NCBI GenBank assembly: GCA_016720425.1
Contig: JADKKQ010000011.1
Coordinates: forward strand, 1 to 62,113
DNA length: 62,113 nucleotides
Source of the DNA: Betaproteobacteria bacterium
GTDB taxonomy: Bacteria > Pseudomonadota > Gammaproteobacteria > Burkholderiales > Casimicrobiaceae
Direction of reading: 5' to 3'
Shown: positions 7,915 to 16,949 of the stretch, piece by piece
Layout of the letters: every line of letters begins with the position of its first letter
How positions within the stretch are numbered: the stretch's first letter is position 1
Program-made: the position numbers and the translations under genes
Notes under the pieces: model-generated
The model's database searches: none
Seen by the model: the letters and a program-made list of their open reading frames with translations, nothing else
Told to the model about the DNA's origin: nothing

Positions 7915-8883
7915 CTACGCCGGCACGCGCCCCGACCACGGACCGTCGGTCGGCACGACGGCATCGTCCGGGTGATCGGTGCCGCAGGGAGCGGCGGCGG
8001 CGAGCGGCGGGGTCGTGTCGTGACGCAGCCGCCGGCGCCGTACCAGCCACAGTGCCGTGCCCGACGCCGTCGCGACGATCGCCAGCGCGATCGCGGCGGT
8101 CGTGATCGCGGCCGGTCCCTTCACCGTCGGCGCCGCCACAGCCTCGGCGGCGGCGGCCCTGCTGCGGGCCAGGCGCACGCAGGGGTCGTCGTCCGACTGC
8201 TCCTGGTACGCGTAGGGGTTGCGCTTGGCACAGGCGGCCTCGAGCCGCAGGTCGGCCAGCGCCGGCCGCTCGATCGGCGGCTTGACCCGCGGCAGAGGAG
8301 CACGCGCATTGTCCGGCCGGATGGGCGGGCTTGCCGGCGTCCGCGCGCCGGAGGCCGCAGCCGGAGTCGACGGGGCGTCGGCGACGACGATCGCTGGCGC
8401 CGGCGTCGGCGCCTCCTCGGCCGCGCGCACGGCGACACCCTCCGGAGCAGTCCCTGCGGCGGTCGGTGCCCGAAGCGCCGGCGCCCCGGGGACCGTGGAC
8501 TCCGCCGGCGCGGAAGCGGGGGCGGCGGCGACCTGCGGCGGCGTCGGCGGCGCGACGCGAGCCGCCGTCGCCTCGGTCACGGGGGCGGCTGTCGTCGGTG
8601 CGGCGGCCCTGACCAGATCCCGGAGCGGCTGCAGGCAGGAAGGCTTCGCCTCCCGCCACAGCGCGCGCATCCGGGCGTCGAGCTCGTCGGATTTGATCGA
8701 CCCGTCCTTGAGCAGGTCGAGCGACCGCGTTCGATACGCGCTGCACTCGGCGGTCGGCTTGAGGTTGACGAGGTAGATCGCGTTGAACTCCGCCCACATC
8801 GCGCGCGACAGCGCGGCCGCGTCGCCGGTGGCGACGACAGCCAGCAACAGCACCCACGATCGAACCGACGCCAACCGCCGCAT
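7915..8883 (-). CDS. Hypothetical exported protein with Ala/Pro-rich linker and C-terminal membrane anchor
   Basis: The 322-residue product starts at ATG 8883, with GAGGAG upstream. Residues 1-22 are a signal peptide. Residues 23-95 form a compact part with two Cys (AECSAYRTRSL and KPSCLQPLRDL). A long Ala/Pro/Thr-rich linker covers about 95-230, followed by a second small conserved-looking part with two Cys (EAACAKRNPYAYQEQ and DPCVRLARS). One transmembrane helix (AITTAAIALAIVATASGTAL) is followed by RRRR. The layout suggests two small periplasmic domains joined by a flexible spacer and tethered to the inner membrane. I know no family. Because of the low-complexity linker, several false frames overlap it. 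Confidence 0.6.
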   Translation of the reverse strand: MRRLASVRSWVLLLAVVATGDAAALSRAMWAEFNAIYLVNLKPTAECSAYRTRSLDLLKDGSIKSDELDARMRALWREAKPSCLQPLRDLVRAAAPTTAAPVTEATAARVAPPTPPQVAAAPASAPAESTVPGAPALRAPTAAGTAPEGVAVRAAEEAPTPAPAIVVADAPSTPAAASGARTPASPPIRPDNARAPLPRVKPPIERPALADLRLEAACAKRNPYAYQEQSDDDPCVRLARSRAAAAEAVAAPTVKGPAAITTAAIALAIVATASGTALWLVRRRRLRHDTTPPLAAAAPCGTDHPDDAVVPTDGPWSGRVPA

Positions 8884-9058
8884 GGTCACTCCTCGACAGA
8901 GCTTCGGCCCGCCCGCGGCGGCCCCCTCCCCGCCGCGAAACCGGGATCCTCGCTGCTTCATCGGCGCCGCGCCGGAAAAATGAATGTCCGGGCGATCGGC
9001 GGTTGGGAAGCGGGGCCAAGGCGTGGCATCATTCCCCTTTTGCCGCCGGACCCCATCG

Positions 9059-10360
9059 ATGCCTGCCCGCCGCTCCCTGCTCGTCACCGCACTCCTCCTG
9101 CCGCTGCTGCTGCTTGCCGGCTGCCGGATCGAAACCATCAACTATTTCCCGGAGAAGTCCGCGCAGGTGCGATTCGCCAACTACGTGCCCGATGCGGCCG
9201 GCATGGACGTGCTCGTCGACACCGCGGCGTTCTGGTCGGGCATCGCGCCGGAAGCGGTCACGCCCTACAAGCCGCTCGATCCGGTGCAGCACACGTTCGC
9301 GCTGCGGATCACCGGGACCGCGGCGCAGACCAGCAGTGCCGACTACTCGCTCAACGGCGAGCAGAACTACACGCTCATCGCCTACGGAACCGCCGCGCTG
9401 ACGTCGACGGTAATGGTCGGCGACTTCAAGGACGGGCCCGGCAGCGGCAACTTCCGCGCCCGGGTGCTGAGCTTCGCGCCGAACGTCGCCGCGGTCGACA
9501 TGTACCTGACCGCGCCCGACGCCGACATCGCGAACCTGTCGCCCAATGCCAATGCCAAGGCGGTGGCCTACGGCAGCGTCGGCGTTCTGGACAACTACCC
9601 GCCGGGAGCCTCCCGGATCCGGTTCACCACCGCCGGCACCAAGACCGTCATCTACGACTCGGGGCCGGTGACGCTCCCCGGCGACACCAACGCCAACCTG
9701 GTCGTGTATTCGCGCGGCAGCGGCACGCTGGTCAACCTGGCGATGCTGCAGACCACCGGTGCCGCGACGGCGACCACGCTCGAAAGCAATGCCGCGCGGG
9801 TGCGCGCCCTGCACCTGGCCAACGACACCGGCGCGCTCAACCTGCTGGCAAACCAGGCGGTGCTGTTTCCGAACCTCGGCTACGGGGTTCCGGCCGACTA
9901 CGCCAGCGTCGCCAACGCCAGCTACGATTTCACCGCCGAAGCCGTCGCCACGCCCGGCGCGGTGCTGGCAGCCCTCGGGCGCGCGCTGGCGCCGGCGACC
10001 GACACGACGCTCTACGTCCGGGGCGACCCGGGATCGCAGGCGATCGTCGCGCTCGCCGACGACAACATCCCCGCGCTGTCCGGCCTCGGGCGCCTGCGCA
10101 TCGTCAACGTCACCGGCAACGGCGCGACCATCGACGTGCTCGCCGGCACCACGGTGATCGCCTCCGGGATCACGCCGACGTCGACCCCCGCCTATCTCGA
10201 CATCGCCGTGGGCACCTACACGCTGACGGTGCGCGACACCGCCACCGGGGCGGTTCTCCCCGCGCAGGTCAGCTACACCTCGGCGATCTCGACCGTGTAC
10301 ACGCTCTACGTGGCCGGGACCGCGACACAGGCGACGCTGGTGCTCGCCAAGGACCGGTAG
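9059..10360 (+). CDS. DUF4397-domain lipoprotein
   Basis: The 433-residue product has a lipobox LAGC (Cys22) after a hydrophobic signal. It has two or more DUF4397 beta-sandwich units: RFANYVPDAAGMDVLVD (about 37-53), RVLSFAPNVAAVDMYLT (132-148), RALHLANDTGALNLLAN (248-264) and RLRIVNVTGNGATIDVLA (346-363). Each has the R-x-x-N/H-x-x-P/N pattern followed by a short D-V or D-L strand. The family is found in exported envelope proteins of unknown role. The start was placed at ATG 9059 because it gives an immediate lipoprotein signal. It ends 74 bases before mutS but is otherwise unrelated to it. Confidence 0.75.
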   Translation: MPARRSLLVTALLLPLLLLAGCRIETINYFPEKSAQVRFANYVPDAAGMDVLVDTAAFWSGIAPEAVTPYKPLDPVQHTFALRITGTAAQTSSADYSLNGEQNYTLIAYGTAALTSTVMVGDFKDGPGSGNFRARVLSFAPNVAAVDMYLTAPDADIANLSPNANAKAVAYGSVGVLDNYPPGASRIRFTTAGTKTVIYDSGPVTLPGDTNANLVVYSRGSGTLVNLAMLQTTGAATATTLESNAARVRALHLANDTGALNLLANQAVLFPNLGYGVPADYASVANASYDFTAEAVATPGAVLAALGRALAPATDTTLYVRGDPGSQAIVALADDNIPALSGLGRLRIVNVTGNGATIDVLAGTTVIASGITPTSTPAYLDIAVGTYTLTVRDTATGAVLPAQVSYTSAISTVYTLYVAGTATQATLVLAKDR

Positions 10361-10434
10361 CCACGGCGCCGGCAGTGCGCCGGCGGGTCGGCAGCGAGGG
10401 CAGGCAACGAAGTGCGCAGCAAGAAGGTCATCCG

Positions 10435-13038
10435 GTGAGCTCGTCGGCCTCCGGCCCCGGCGTCGCGTCCGCGCACACGCCGATGATGCAGCAGTACCTG
10501 TCGCTCAAGGCGGCGCATCCGGACAAGCTGCTGTTCTACCGGATGGGCGACTTCTACGAACTCTTCTACGGCGACGCCGAGCGCGCCGCCCGCCTGCTGG
10601 ACATCACGCTGACTGCGCGCGGCGCCTCGGCCGGAGCGCCGATACCGATGGCCGGCGTTCCCTACCACGCGGTCGACCAGTATCTGGCCCGGCTGATGCG
10701 GCTCGGCGAATCGGTCGCGATCTGCGAACAGATCGGCGATCCGGCGACCAGCAAGGGGCCGGTCGAGCGGCGGGTCACCCGCGTCGTGACCCCCGGCACG
10801 GTCACCGACGCCAACCTGCTCGACGCCAAGCGCGACAGCCTGCTGGTGGCGCTGCTTCCCGGCAAGCACCGCTCCGGGCTCGCGTGGCTCAACCTCGCCG
10901 CCGGTCAGTTCGTGCTGGCCGAGGTGCCCGCGGGCGAAACCGCGGCGGCACTGGAGCGGCTCGACCCGGCCGAACTGCTGCTGCCGGAAGGCACGGTCTC
11001 GCCCTGGCGCGGCCCGCCGGTCCCGACCCGCGCGCTGGCGGCCTGGCAATTCGATGCCGCGGCGGCCGCGCGCGCGCTGGCGCGGCACTTCGGCACGCAG
11101 GACCTGTCGGCGTTCGGGGTCGACGACCGCGATCTCGCCGTCGGCGCCGCGGGCGCGCTGCTCGGCTACGCGACCGGGACGCAGCAGTCGGCGCTCGCGC
11201 ACCTGCGTTCACTGACGGTCGAGTCGGATCGCGAGGCGCTGCAGCTCGACGCCGCGACGCGCCGCAACCTCGAGCTCACGGCGACGCTGCGCGGCGAGAG
11301 CGCCCCGACGCTGCTGTCGCTGCTCGACGGCTGCGCGACGGCGGCCGGCAGCCGCCTGCTGCGGCAATGGCTGACGCGGCCGCTGCGGCGCCAGGAGGCG
11401 GCCGCCGCGCGCCACGAGTGCGTCGCCGCCTGGGTCGCGGCGCCGCGCGCGCAGGAAGCGCTCGCGCGGGCGCTGGCCCGCACCGTCGACGTCGAGCGCA
11501 TCGCCGCGCGCGTCGCGCTCGGCTCCGCGCGGCCGCGCGACCTCGCGGGCCTCCGCGACACGCTGGCGCTGCTGCCGTCGCTGCGCGCCGGCCTGCCCAC
11601 CGACGCGGCGGGGCTGCTCGCCGCGCTCGCGGTGGAGCTCGACGTCGACGCGCACTGGACCGCGCTGCTGACCCGTGCCGTCGCCACGGAACCGGCGGCG
11701 CAACTGCGCGACGGCGGCGTGATCGCCGACGGCTACGACGCGGAGCTCGACGAGCTGCGCGGCATCGACCGCCAGTGCGGCACGTTCCTGGTCGAGCTCG
11801 AGGCGCGCGAGCGCGCGCGCACCGGCATCGCCAGCCTCAAGGTCGAGTACAACCGGGTGCACGGCTTCTACATCGAGGTCAGCAACGCGCAGGCGAGCCG
11901 GGTCCCCGACGACTACCGGCGGCGGCAGACGCTGAAGAGCGCCGAGCGCTACGTCACGCCGGAGCTGAAGTCGTTCGAGGACAAGGCGCTCTCGGCGCAG
12001 GACCGCGCCCTCGCCCGCGAGAAGCTGCTCTACGACGCGCTGCTGGGCGAGCTGGCGGCGGCGATTCCCGCCCTGCAGCGGCTGGCCGCGGCGCTGGCCG
12101 CGATCGACGTGCTGTCGACGCTGGCCGAACGCGCGCTGGCCCTCGATCTCGTGCGGCCGGCCTTCGTTCCGGACCTCGGCCTCAGCATCACCGGCGGCCG
12201 CCATCCGGTCGTCGAGCGGCAGGTCGACGAGTTCATTCCCAACGACGTCGCGCTGCGCCCCGATCGCCGGCTGCTGATCGTCACCGGCCCGAACATGGGC
12301 GGCAAGTCGACCTACATGCGCCAGACGGCGGTGATCGCGCTGCTCGCGTACTGCGGCTCGTTCGTCCCGGCCGTCGCCGCGACGCTGGGCCCGCTCGACG
12401 CGATCCACACCCGCATCGGCGCCTCCGACGACCTCGCCGGCGGGCGCTCGACCTTCATGGTGGAGATGACCGAGGCAGCGGCGATCCTGCATCGCGCCAC
12501 CGCCCAGAGCCTGGTGCTGATCGACGAGATCGGCCGCGGCACGTCGACCTACGACGGACTGGCGCTGGCCTGGGCGATCGCGCACCAGCTCGCCGAGAAG
12601 AACCGCAGCCTGGCGCTGTTCGCGACGCACTACTTCGAGCTGACCGCGCTGCCGGCCGAGATCGAGGGCTGCGCGAACCTGCACTTCGACGCCGTCGAGC
12701 ACGCCGACGGCATCGTCTTCCTGCACGCGGCGGCCGACGGACCCGCGAGCCGCAGCTACGGGCTGCAGGTGGCGAAGCTGGCCGGCGTGCCGGGCGAAGC
12801 CATCCGCCGGGCCAAGGTCTACCTCGCCCGCCTCGACAGGTTCAACGCCGCCGGCCACGCGCAGGCCGATCTCTTCGCCGCGGGGGCCTCCGGCGCCGAC
12901 CGCGCCGAGGCGCCGCCCGGGCGCGACGACGCCGCGCAGGCGCTGCGCGACCGTCTCGCGGCACTCGATCCGGATGCCCTCACGCCGCGCGACGCGCTGG
13001 CGATCCTCTACGAACTGAAGCAGCGCGCCGGCGAATAG
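10435..13038 (+). CDS. mutS: DNA mismatch repair ATPase MutS
   Basis: The product is 867 residues (Escherichia coli 853). It recognises mispaired bases and small loops and recruits MutL. The mismatch-binding motif DFYELF lies at about residues 39-44, in the block starting HTPMMQQYLSLKAAHPDKLL. The Walker A motif GPNMGGKSTYM is at about 616-626, Walker B (LVLIDEIGRGTST) and the late THYFEL follow, and a dimer-interface C-terminus ends the protein. The GTG at 10435 is chosen because family members start shortly before HTPMMQQY and AAGAAGG lies seven bases upstream. The gene is convergent with slyD, with 18 bases between stops. Confidence 0.97.
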   Translation: MSSSASGPGVASAHTPMMQQYLSLKAAHPDKLLFYRMGDFYELFYGDAERAARLLDITLTARGASAGAPIPMAGVPYHAVDQYLARLMRLGESVAICEQIGDPATSKGPVERRVTRVVTPGTVTDANLLDAKRDSLLVALLPGKHRSGLAWLNLAAGQFVLAEVPAGETAAALERLDPAELLLPEGTVSPWRGPPVPTRALAAWQFDAAAAARALARHFGTQDLSAFGVDDRDLAVGAAGALLGYATGTQQSALAHLRSLTVESDREALQLDAATRRNLELTATLRGESAPTLLSLLDGCATAAGSRLLRQWLTRPLRRQEAAAARHECVAAWVAAPRAQEALARALARTVDVERIAARVALGSARPRDLAGLRDTLALLPSLRAGLPTDAAGLLAALAVELDVDAHWTALLTRAVATEPAAQLRDGGVIADGYDAELDELRGIDRQCGTFLVELEARERARTGIASLKVEYNRVHGFYIEVSNAQASRVPDDYRRRQTLKSAERYVTPELKSFEDKALSAQDRALAREKLLYDALLGELAAAIPALQRLAAALAAIDVLSTLAERALALDLVRPAFVPDLGLSITGGRHPVVERQVDEFIPNDVALRPDRRLLIVTGPNMGGKSTYMRQTAVIALLAYCGSFVPAVAATLGPLDAIHTRIGASDDLAGGRSTFMVEMTEAAAILHRATAQSLVLIDEIGRGTSTYDGLALAWAIAHQLAEKNRSLALFATHYFELTALPAEIEGCANLHFDAVEHADGIVFLHAAADGPASRSYGLQVAKLAGVPGEAIRRAKVYLARLDRFNAAGHAQADLFAAGASGADRAEAPPGRDDAAQALRDRLAALDPDALTPRDALAILYELKQRAGE

Positions 13039-13056
13039 GCCGTGGCGGCCGCGACG

Positions 13057-13545
13057 TCAGTGGTGGTGCCCGCCGGCCCCGTGCACGTGGCCGTGCTCGA
13101 CTTCCTCGCGCGACGCCGGGCGCACGTCGACGATCCGGCAGTCGAAGCGCAGCAGCTTGCCGGCCCACGGGTGATTGCCGTCGAGGACCGCCTTGCCGTC
13201 GGCGATGTCGGTGACGGTGAAGACCGTGCCCGAGCCCTCGGGATCGCCCGGATTGGCGTAGGCCTCGAACTGCATGCCGACCTCGACCTCGGCGGGCAGC
13301 CGATCGACGGGCTCGATCTTGACCAGTTCGGGGTCGTAGTCGCCGAAACCGTCGGCCGGCTCGACGGTCACCGACAGCGCATCGCCGACCTGCTTGTGGG
13401 TCAGCGCCTCTTCGAGCTTGGGCAGCATGCCGGAATGCCCACCGTGCAGGTAGGTGATCGGCTGCTCGGTTTCCTCGAGCAGCGTGCCCTCGCCGTCGTA
13501 CAGCTGGAAGGTGAGCGTGACGACGGTGTTGGTGAAGATGTTCAT
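13057..13545 (-). CDS. slyD: SlyD-like FKBP peptidyl-prolyl isomerase
   Basis: The product is 162 residues. It begins with an FKBP domain: LTFQLYDGEGTLLEETE, then ITYLHGGHSGMLPKLEEAL and GFGDYDPELV, with the IF (insert-in-flap) chaperone domain between about 70 and 125. The C-terminus is His-rich (HGHVHGAGGHHH), a shortened form of the nickel-binding tail of SlyD. It catalyses proline isomerisation and assists nickel-enzyme maturation in the cytoplasm; the metal role is inferred from the tail. The gene is convergent with mutS. Confidence 0.92.
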   Translation of the reverse strand: MNIFTNTVVTLTFQLYDGEGTLLEETEQPITYLHGGHSGMLPKLEEALTHKQVGDALSVTVEPADGFGDYDPELVKIEPVDRLPAEVEVGMQFEAYANPGDPEGSGTVFTVTDIADGKAVLDGNHPWAGKLLRFDCRIVDVRPASREEVEHGHVHGAGGHHH

Positions 13546-13699
13546 GTTGGCTTCCGGAGCGAAGGGACGGGATAAACGCGAGGCGGGCCGCAGGCCGGCG
13601 GCGGACGCTACCGGCGCCGCCTGGCGCCGGCAAGAAAAGGCGGATTGTAGCGCAGCGGCGGCGGCACCGGCGGGCAGGCGCGGTCGCTATAATCGCGCC

Positions 13700-14903
13700 A
13701 TGACGCCGTCCAGCGCCGGGGCGCCCGCAGCGCCTGTCCACCGACCGCGCGGCACGCCCGCCGCGGCCCCGGCGGCGCTGCTCGGAGGCCGCAGCGTGCC
13801 GGAGCTTCCTGCGCGGCTTCTGGCACAAGGACGCGCTGCTGGTGCGTGCGGCGCTGCCCGGATTCGCCGGGCTGTTCACGGCGGCCGAACTGCAGGCGCT
13901 GGCGATGCGCGACGACGTCGAATCGCGGCTGGTGGTTCGCGACGGCAGCCGGTGGAGCTTCGCCGAAGGCCCGTTTCGACGCGCCGATTTCCGCTCGCTG
14001 CCGGCGCGCCAGTGGACGCTGCTGGTCCAGGGCGTCAACCTGCACTCGGCGCCCGCCGATGCGCTGCTGCGCCGCTTTTCGTTCCTGCCCTACGCACGGC
14101 TCGACGACCTGATGGTGAGCTACGCGGTGCCGGGCGGCGGCGTGGGCCCGCACTTCGACTCCTACGACGTGTTCCTGCTGCAGGGTTTCGGCCGCCGGCG
14201 CTGGCGCTACGGGCCGCAGGACGACCTCGAGCTCAAGCCCGGCCTGCCGGTCAAGATCCTGCGCCGCTTCGCCCCGGCCCACGACGACGTGCTCGGCCCC
14301 GGCGACATGCTCTACCTGCCGCCGCAGTTCGCCCACGACGGCATCGCCGTCGACGCCTGCACGACCTACTCGATCGGCTTCCGCGCCGCCAGCGTCAACG
14401 AGCTCGCTGCCGCGTTTCTCGACTTCCTGCGCGACGAAGTCGATCTCGACGGCCGCTACGCCGACCCGGACCTGGCGGCGACGCGCGAACCGGCCCGGAT
14501 CGGCGCCGCGATGCGCCGCCAGTGCGCGCGGCAGCTGGCGCGGCTGCGCTGGGACGGCGCGACGGTGGCGCGCTTCCTCGGCAGCTGGCTGTCGGAGCCC
14601 AAACCCACGGTGTTCTTCGCTCCGCCTCCCCGGCCGCTCGCGCCGGCCGCCTTTGCCCGCCGGCTCGCGCGGCACGGCGTCCGCCTCGACCGGAAGACGC
14701 AGCTCCTCTACGACGACCGGCACCTGTTCGTCAACGGCACCGCCGTCGCCTGGGAGCCGTTGGGCGACGGCGCTCCCGCGTTGCGGCGCCTGGCCGACGA
14801 CCGCCGGCTGGCCGCCGACGCCGCGGGCGCACTGCCCGCGGCCTGCGTTTCCCTCCTGCACCGATGGCACTGCGATGGCTACCTCGATCCCACCACCACC
14901 TGA
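13700..14903 (+). CDS. RoxA/YcfD-like cupin (JmjC) ribosomal oxygenase, N-terminal reading frame broken
   Basis: This is a JmjC/cupin dioxygenase of the YcfD type, which hydroxylates an arginine of ribosomal protein uL16. The main frame runs from GTG 13842 (353 residues): iron ligands HFD (in GVGPHFDSYDVF) and the later FAHDG His, a QGFGRRRWRYG block and the C-terminal wing. The family start LLGGRSVP is encoded in another frame from ATG 13700, and SFLRGFWHKDALLV only in the main frame. Removing one G from the CCGG at about 13799-13802 would join them into the normal N-terminus. A TATAAT at 13688-13693 is only six bases from ATG 13700. Either a sequencing error or a real frameshift. Confidence 0.8.
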
Positions 14904-15405
14904 CGCCGGCGCGACCGCGCCGCCCTTGCCGCAGCAGCAGCGGCTGGAAACCCTCGCCGAACAGGTCGCGGCGATCGACCGCCTGGTCGGTCTCGCCCGG
15001 CTGTCGATCCGCGTCTTCGACGGCGATCTCGCGCAGACGGGCTGGAACAGCGTCGCGCGCGCCGAGCGCCTCGCCGCCTTCCTGCGCGGCTCGCGCAACG
15101 CCAGGCTCGAGATCATCGTCCACGACACGCGCTGGCTGGAGGGCAAGGCGCCGAGGCTCACGACGCTGCTGCGCCAGTTCAGCCACGCGATCACGATCTA
15201 CCGCACCGGCGCCGACGCCCGCGCCGCGGCCGATCCGCTGCTGCTGGTCGACGGGCGGCACTATCTGCACCGCTTGCACCTCGACCACCCGCGCGCGGTG
15301 CTGGGCATCGACGCCCCGCAGGACGCGCGCCCGCTGATCACCCGCTTCGAGGAGATCTGGGCCACCGGCGAGCCGGGGCTGACGGCGACGACGCTGGGGC
15401 TGTGA
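14875..15405 (+). CDS. DUF7931-like protein following the cupin oxygenase
   Basis: The 176-residue product starts at ATG 14875 inside the end of the oxygenase gene (29-base overlap), so it is translationally coupled. After a Pro-rich start it has LETLAEQVAAIDRLVGLARL, then RVFDGDLAQTGWNSVARAER and LEIIVHDTRWLEGKAPRL, then a LLLVDGRHYLHRLHLDHPRA segment. This resembles a phospholipase-D-like or acyltransferase-associated fold (DUF7931) without an obvious HKD motif. The role is unknown; its constant pairing with the YcfD-like gene in this strand suggests a linked function. Confidence 0.6.
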   Translation: MATSIPPPPDAGATAPPLPQQQRLETLAEQVAAIDRLVGLARLSIRVFDGDLAQTGWNSVARAERLAAFLRGSRNARLEIIVHDTRWLEGKAPRLTTLLRQFSHAITIYRTGADARAAADPLLLVDGRHYLHRLHLDHPRAVLGIDAPQDARPLITRFEEIWATGEPGLTATTLGL

Positions 15406-15438
15406 TCCGGCCGCGGCGCCCGGTGCCGACGGCGCCGG

Positions 15439-16161
15439 CTACAGCGGCACGCCGATGCGGCGCGCGACTTCGCGGTAGTGCTCGATGACGCCGCCGAGAT
15501 CGCGGCGAAAGCGATCCTTGTCGAGCTTCTCGCCGGTGGTCGCGTCCCACAGCCGGCAGCCGTCGGGCGTGAACTCGTCGCCCAGCACCAGCGGCCCCTG
15601 CGGATCGTCGGCGGGGTGGCCGAACTCGAGCTTGTAGTCGACGAGGTCGATGCCGGCGCCGGCGAACAGCGGCTTCAGCACGGCGTTGACGCGATGGGTG
15701 ATCGCCTTCATCTCGTCGATCTCGCGCGGCGTCGCCCAGCCCAGCACGCGGATGTGGTCCTCGTTGCACAGCGGGTCGTGCAGCGCGTCGCTCTTGAGGA
15801 AGAACTCGAAGATCGGCTCGGCGAGCTTGGTGCCTTCGGCGATGCCGTAGCGCTTGGCCATCGAGCCCGCGCAGACGTTGCGCACGACGCACTCGACCGG
15901 CACCATCTTCATCGCCTTGACCAGCGACTCGCGCTCGTTCAGCAGCGCGACGAAGTGCGTCGGCACGCCGGCGGCGGCGAGCTTGCCCATCACCCAGGCG
16001 TTGATCCGGTTGTTGGTCTCGCCCTTGCCCTCGAGCTTGGCGAGCTTGGCGCCGTCGAACGCCGAGACGTCGTCGCGATAGTGCATGATCAACCGCTGCG
16101 CGTCGTCGGTCGCGTACACGGTCTTGGCCTTGCCTTTGTAGAGCTCCTGCCGCTTTTCCAT
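15439..16161 (-). CDS. purC: Phosphoribosylaminoimidazole-succinocarboxamide synthase (SAICAR synthetase)
   Basis: The 240-residue product (family about 237) performs the eighth step of purine synthesis: it joins aspartate to CAIR using ATP. Diagnostic blocks are LYKGKAKTVYATDD at the nucleotide loop (6-20), DDVSAFDGAKL (30-40), VPVECVVRNVCAGSMAKR, LVDYKLEFG and DEFTPDGCRLWD. It is the last gene of the dapA-bamC-MBL-purC operon, starting 12 bases after the MBL stop. Cytoplasmic. Confidence 0.96.
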   Translation of the reverse strand: MEKRQELYKGKAKTVYATDDAQRLIMHYRDDVSAFDGAKLAKLEGKGETNNRINAWVMGKLAAAGVPTHFVALLNERESLVKAMKMVPVECVVRNVCAGSMAKRYGIAEGTKLAEPIFEFFLKSDALHDPLCNEDHIRVLGWATPREIDEMKAITHRVNAVLKPLFAGAGIDLVDYKLEFGHPADDPQGPLVLGDEFTPDGCRLWDATTGEKLDKDRFRRDLGGVIEHYREVARRIGVPL

Positions 16162-16173
16162 CGTGGGTCTCCG

Positions 16174-16938
16174 TCAGAGATCGCGCCAGCCGAACCCTTC
16201 GGCCTGATCGGCGATCCCGATCCAGTCTTCCGTGCAGCCCAGCGCCTCGGCCAGCGCCGAGCGGGCCTTGGCGGGCGTGTTGTTCTGCTGCGACAGGTGC
16301 GCGGCGACGACGTGCTTCAGCCGCGAGGTGTCGATGCGGCCCAGCAGGGCCGCCGAGCTTCCGTTGTCGAGGTGGCCGAGGCGGCCGGCGATGCGCTGCT
16401 TCAGCGGGTAGGGGTAGTCGCTTCCGGCGAGCAGATCGAGGCAGTGGTTGGTCTCCAGCACCAGCGCGTCGCAACCGGAGAGCGTCGCCTCGACGTGCGG
16501 CGTGCTGACGCCCAGGTCGGTGAGCACGCCGAGGCGGACCGCGCCGTCGCCGAGCACGAACTGGGTCGGCTCGCGCGCGTCGTGCGGCACGGGAATCGGC
16601 GTGATCTCGAGGTCGCCGATCGCGAACGCGACGTGGCTGTCGAAGCCGCAGACGCGGTCGAGGCCGTCGAAGCGGTGCGCGGCCGCCGCCAGCGTGCCGA
16701 ACGAGCCCCAGACCGCGATGCCGTGTCGCCCCGCGAAGGCAGGCACGCCGCCGACGTGGTCGGCATGCTCGTGGGTCACCAGAATCGCCGTCAACGCCCG
16801 TGGCTCGAGGCCGAGCCGCGCCAGGCGGGAGGCGGTGTCGCGAAGGCCGAAGCCGCAGTCGATCAGCACGCGGGTGCCGCCGGACTCGACAACGAGGCCG
16901 TTGCCCTCGCTGCCGCTGCCCAACGACGAGAACCGCAT
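16174..16938 (-). CDS. MBL-fold metallo-hydrolase (YycJ/WalJ-like)
   Basis: The 254-residue product opens with MRFSSLGSGSEGNGLVVES, typical of the YycJ/WalJ group. It has the metal motif THEHADH (about residues 54-60) with later Asp and His ligands in LVLETNHCLD and AAHLSQQNN. These proteins are predicted two-zinc hydrolases; a 5'-3' exonuclease activity has been reported for some relatives, so a nucleic-acid role is possible. The gene sits in the middle of the bamC-MBL-purC run, 11 bases after bamC, an arrangement common in betaproteobacteria. The start ATG 16938 is fixed by homology to the short N-terminus. Confidence 0.85.
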   Translation of the reverse strand: MRFSSLGSGSEGNGLVVESGGTRVLIDCGFGLRDTASRLARLGLEPRALTAILVTHEHADHVGGVPAFAGRHGIAVWGSFGTLAAAAHRFDGLDRVCGFDSHVAFAIGDLEITPIPVPHDAREPTQFVLGDGAVRLGVLTDLGVSTPHVEATLSGCDALVLETNHCLDLLAGSDYPYPLKQRIAGRLGHLDNGSSAALLGRIDTSRLKHVVAAHLSQQNNTPAKARSALAEALGCTEDWIGIADQAEGFGWRDL

Positions 16939-16949
16939 CGCGCGCGGCG

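Noticed and set aside
7780..9000. Very long plus-strand open frame running from 7780 into mutS
   Set aside because: High G+C leaves few stops; the part before 10435 is antisense to two minus-strand genes or out of frame with the DUF4397 gene, and shows the Arg-rich composition of a shadow.
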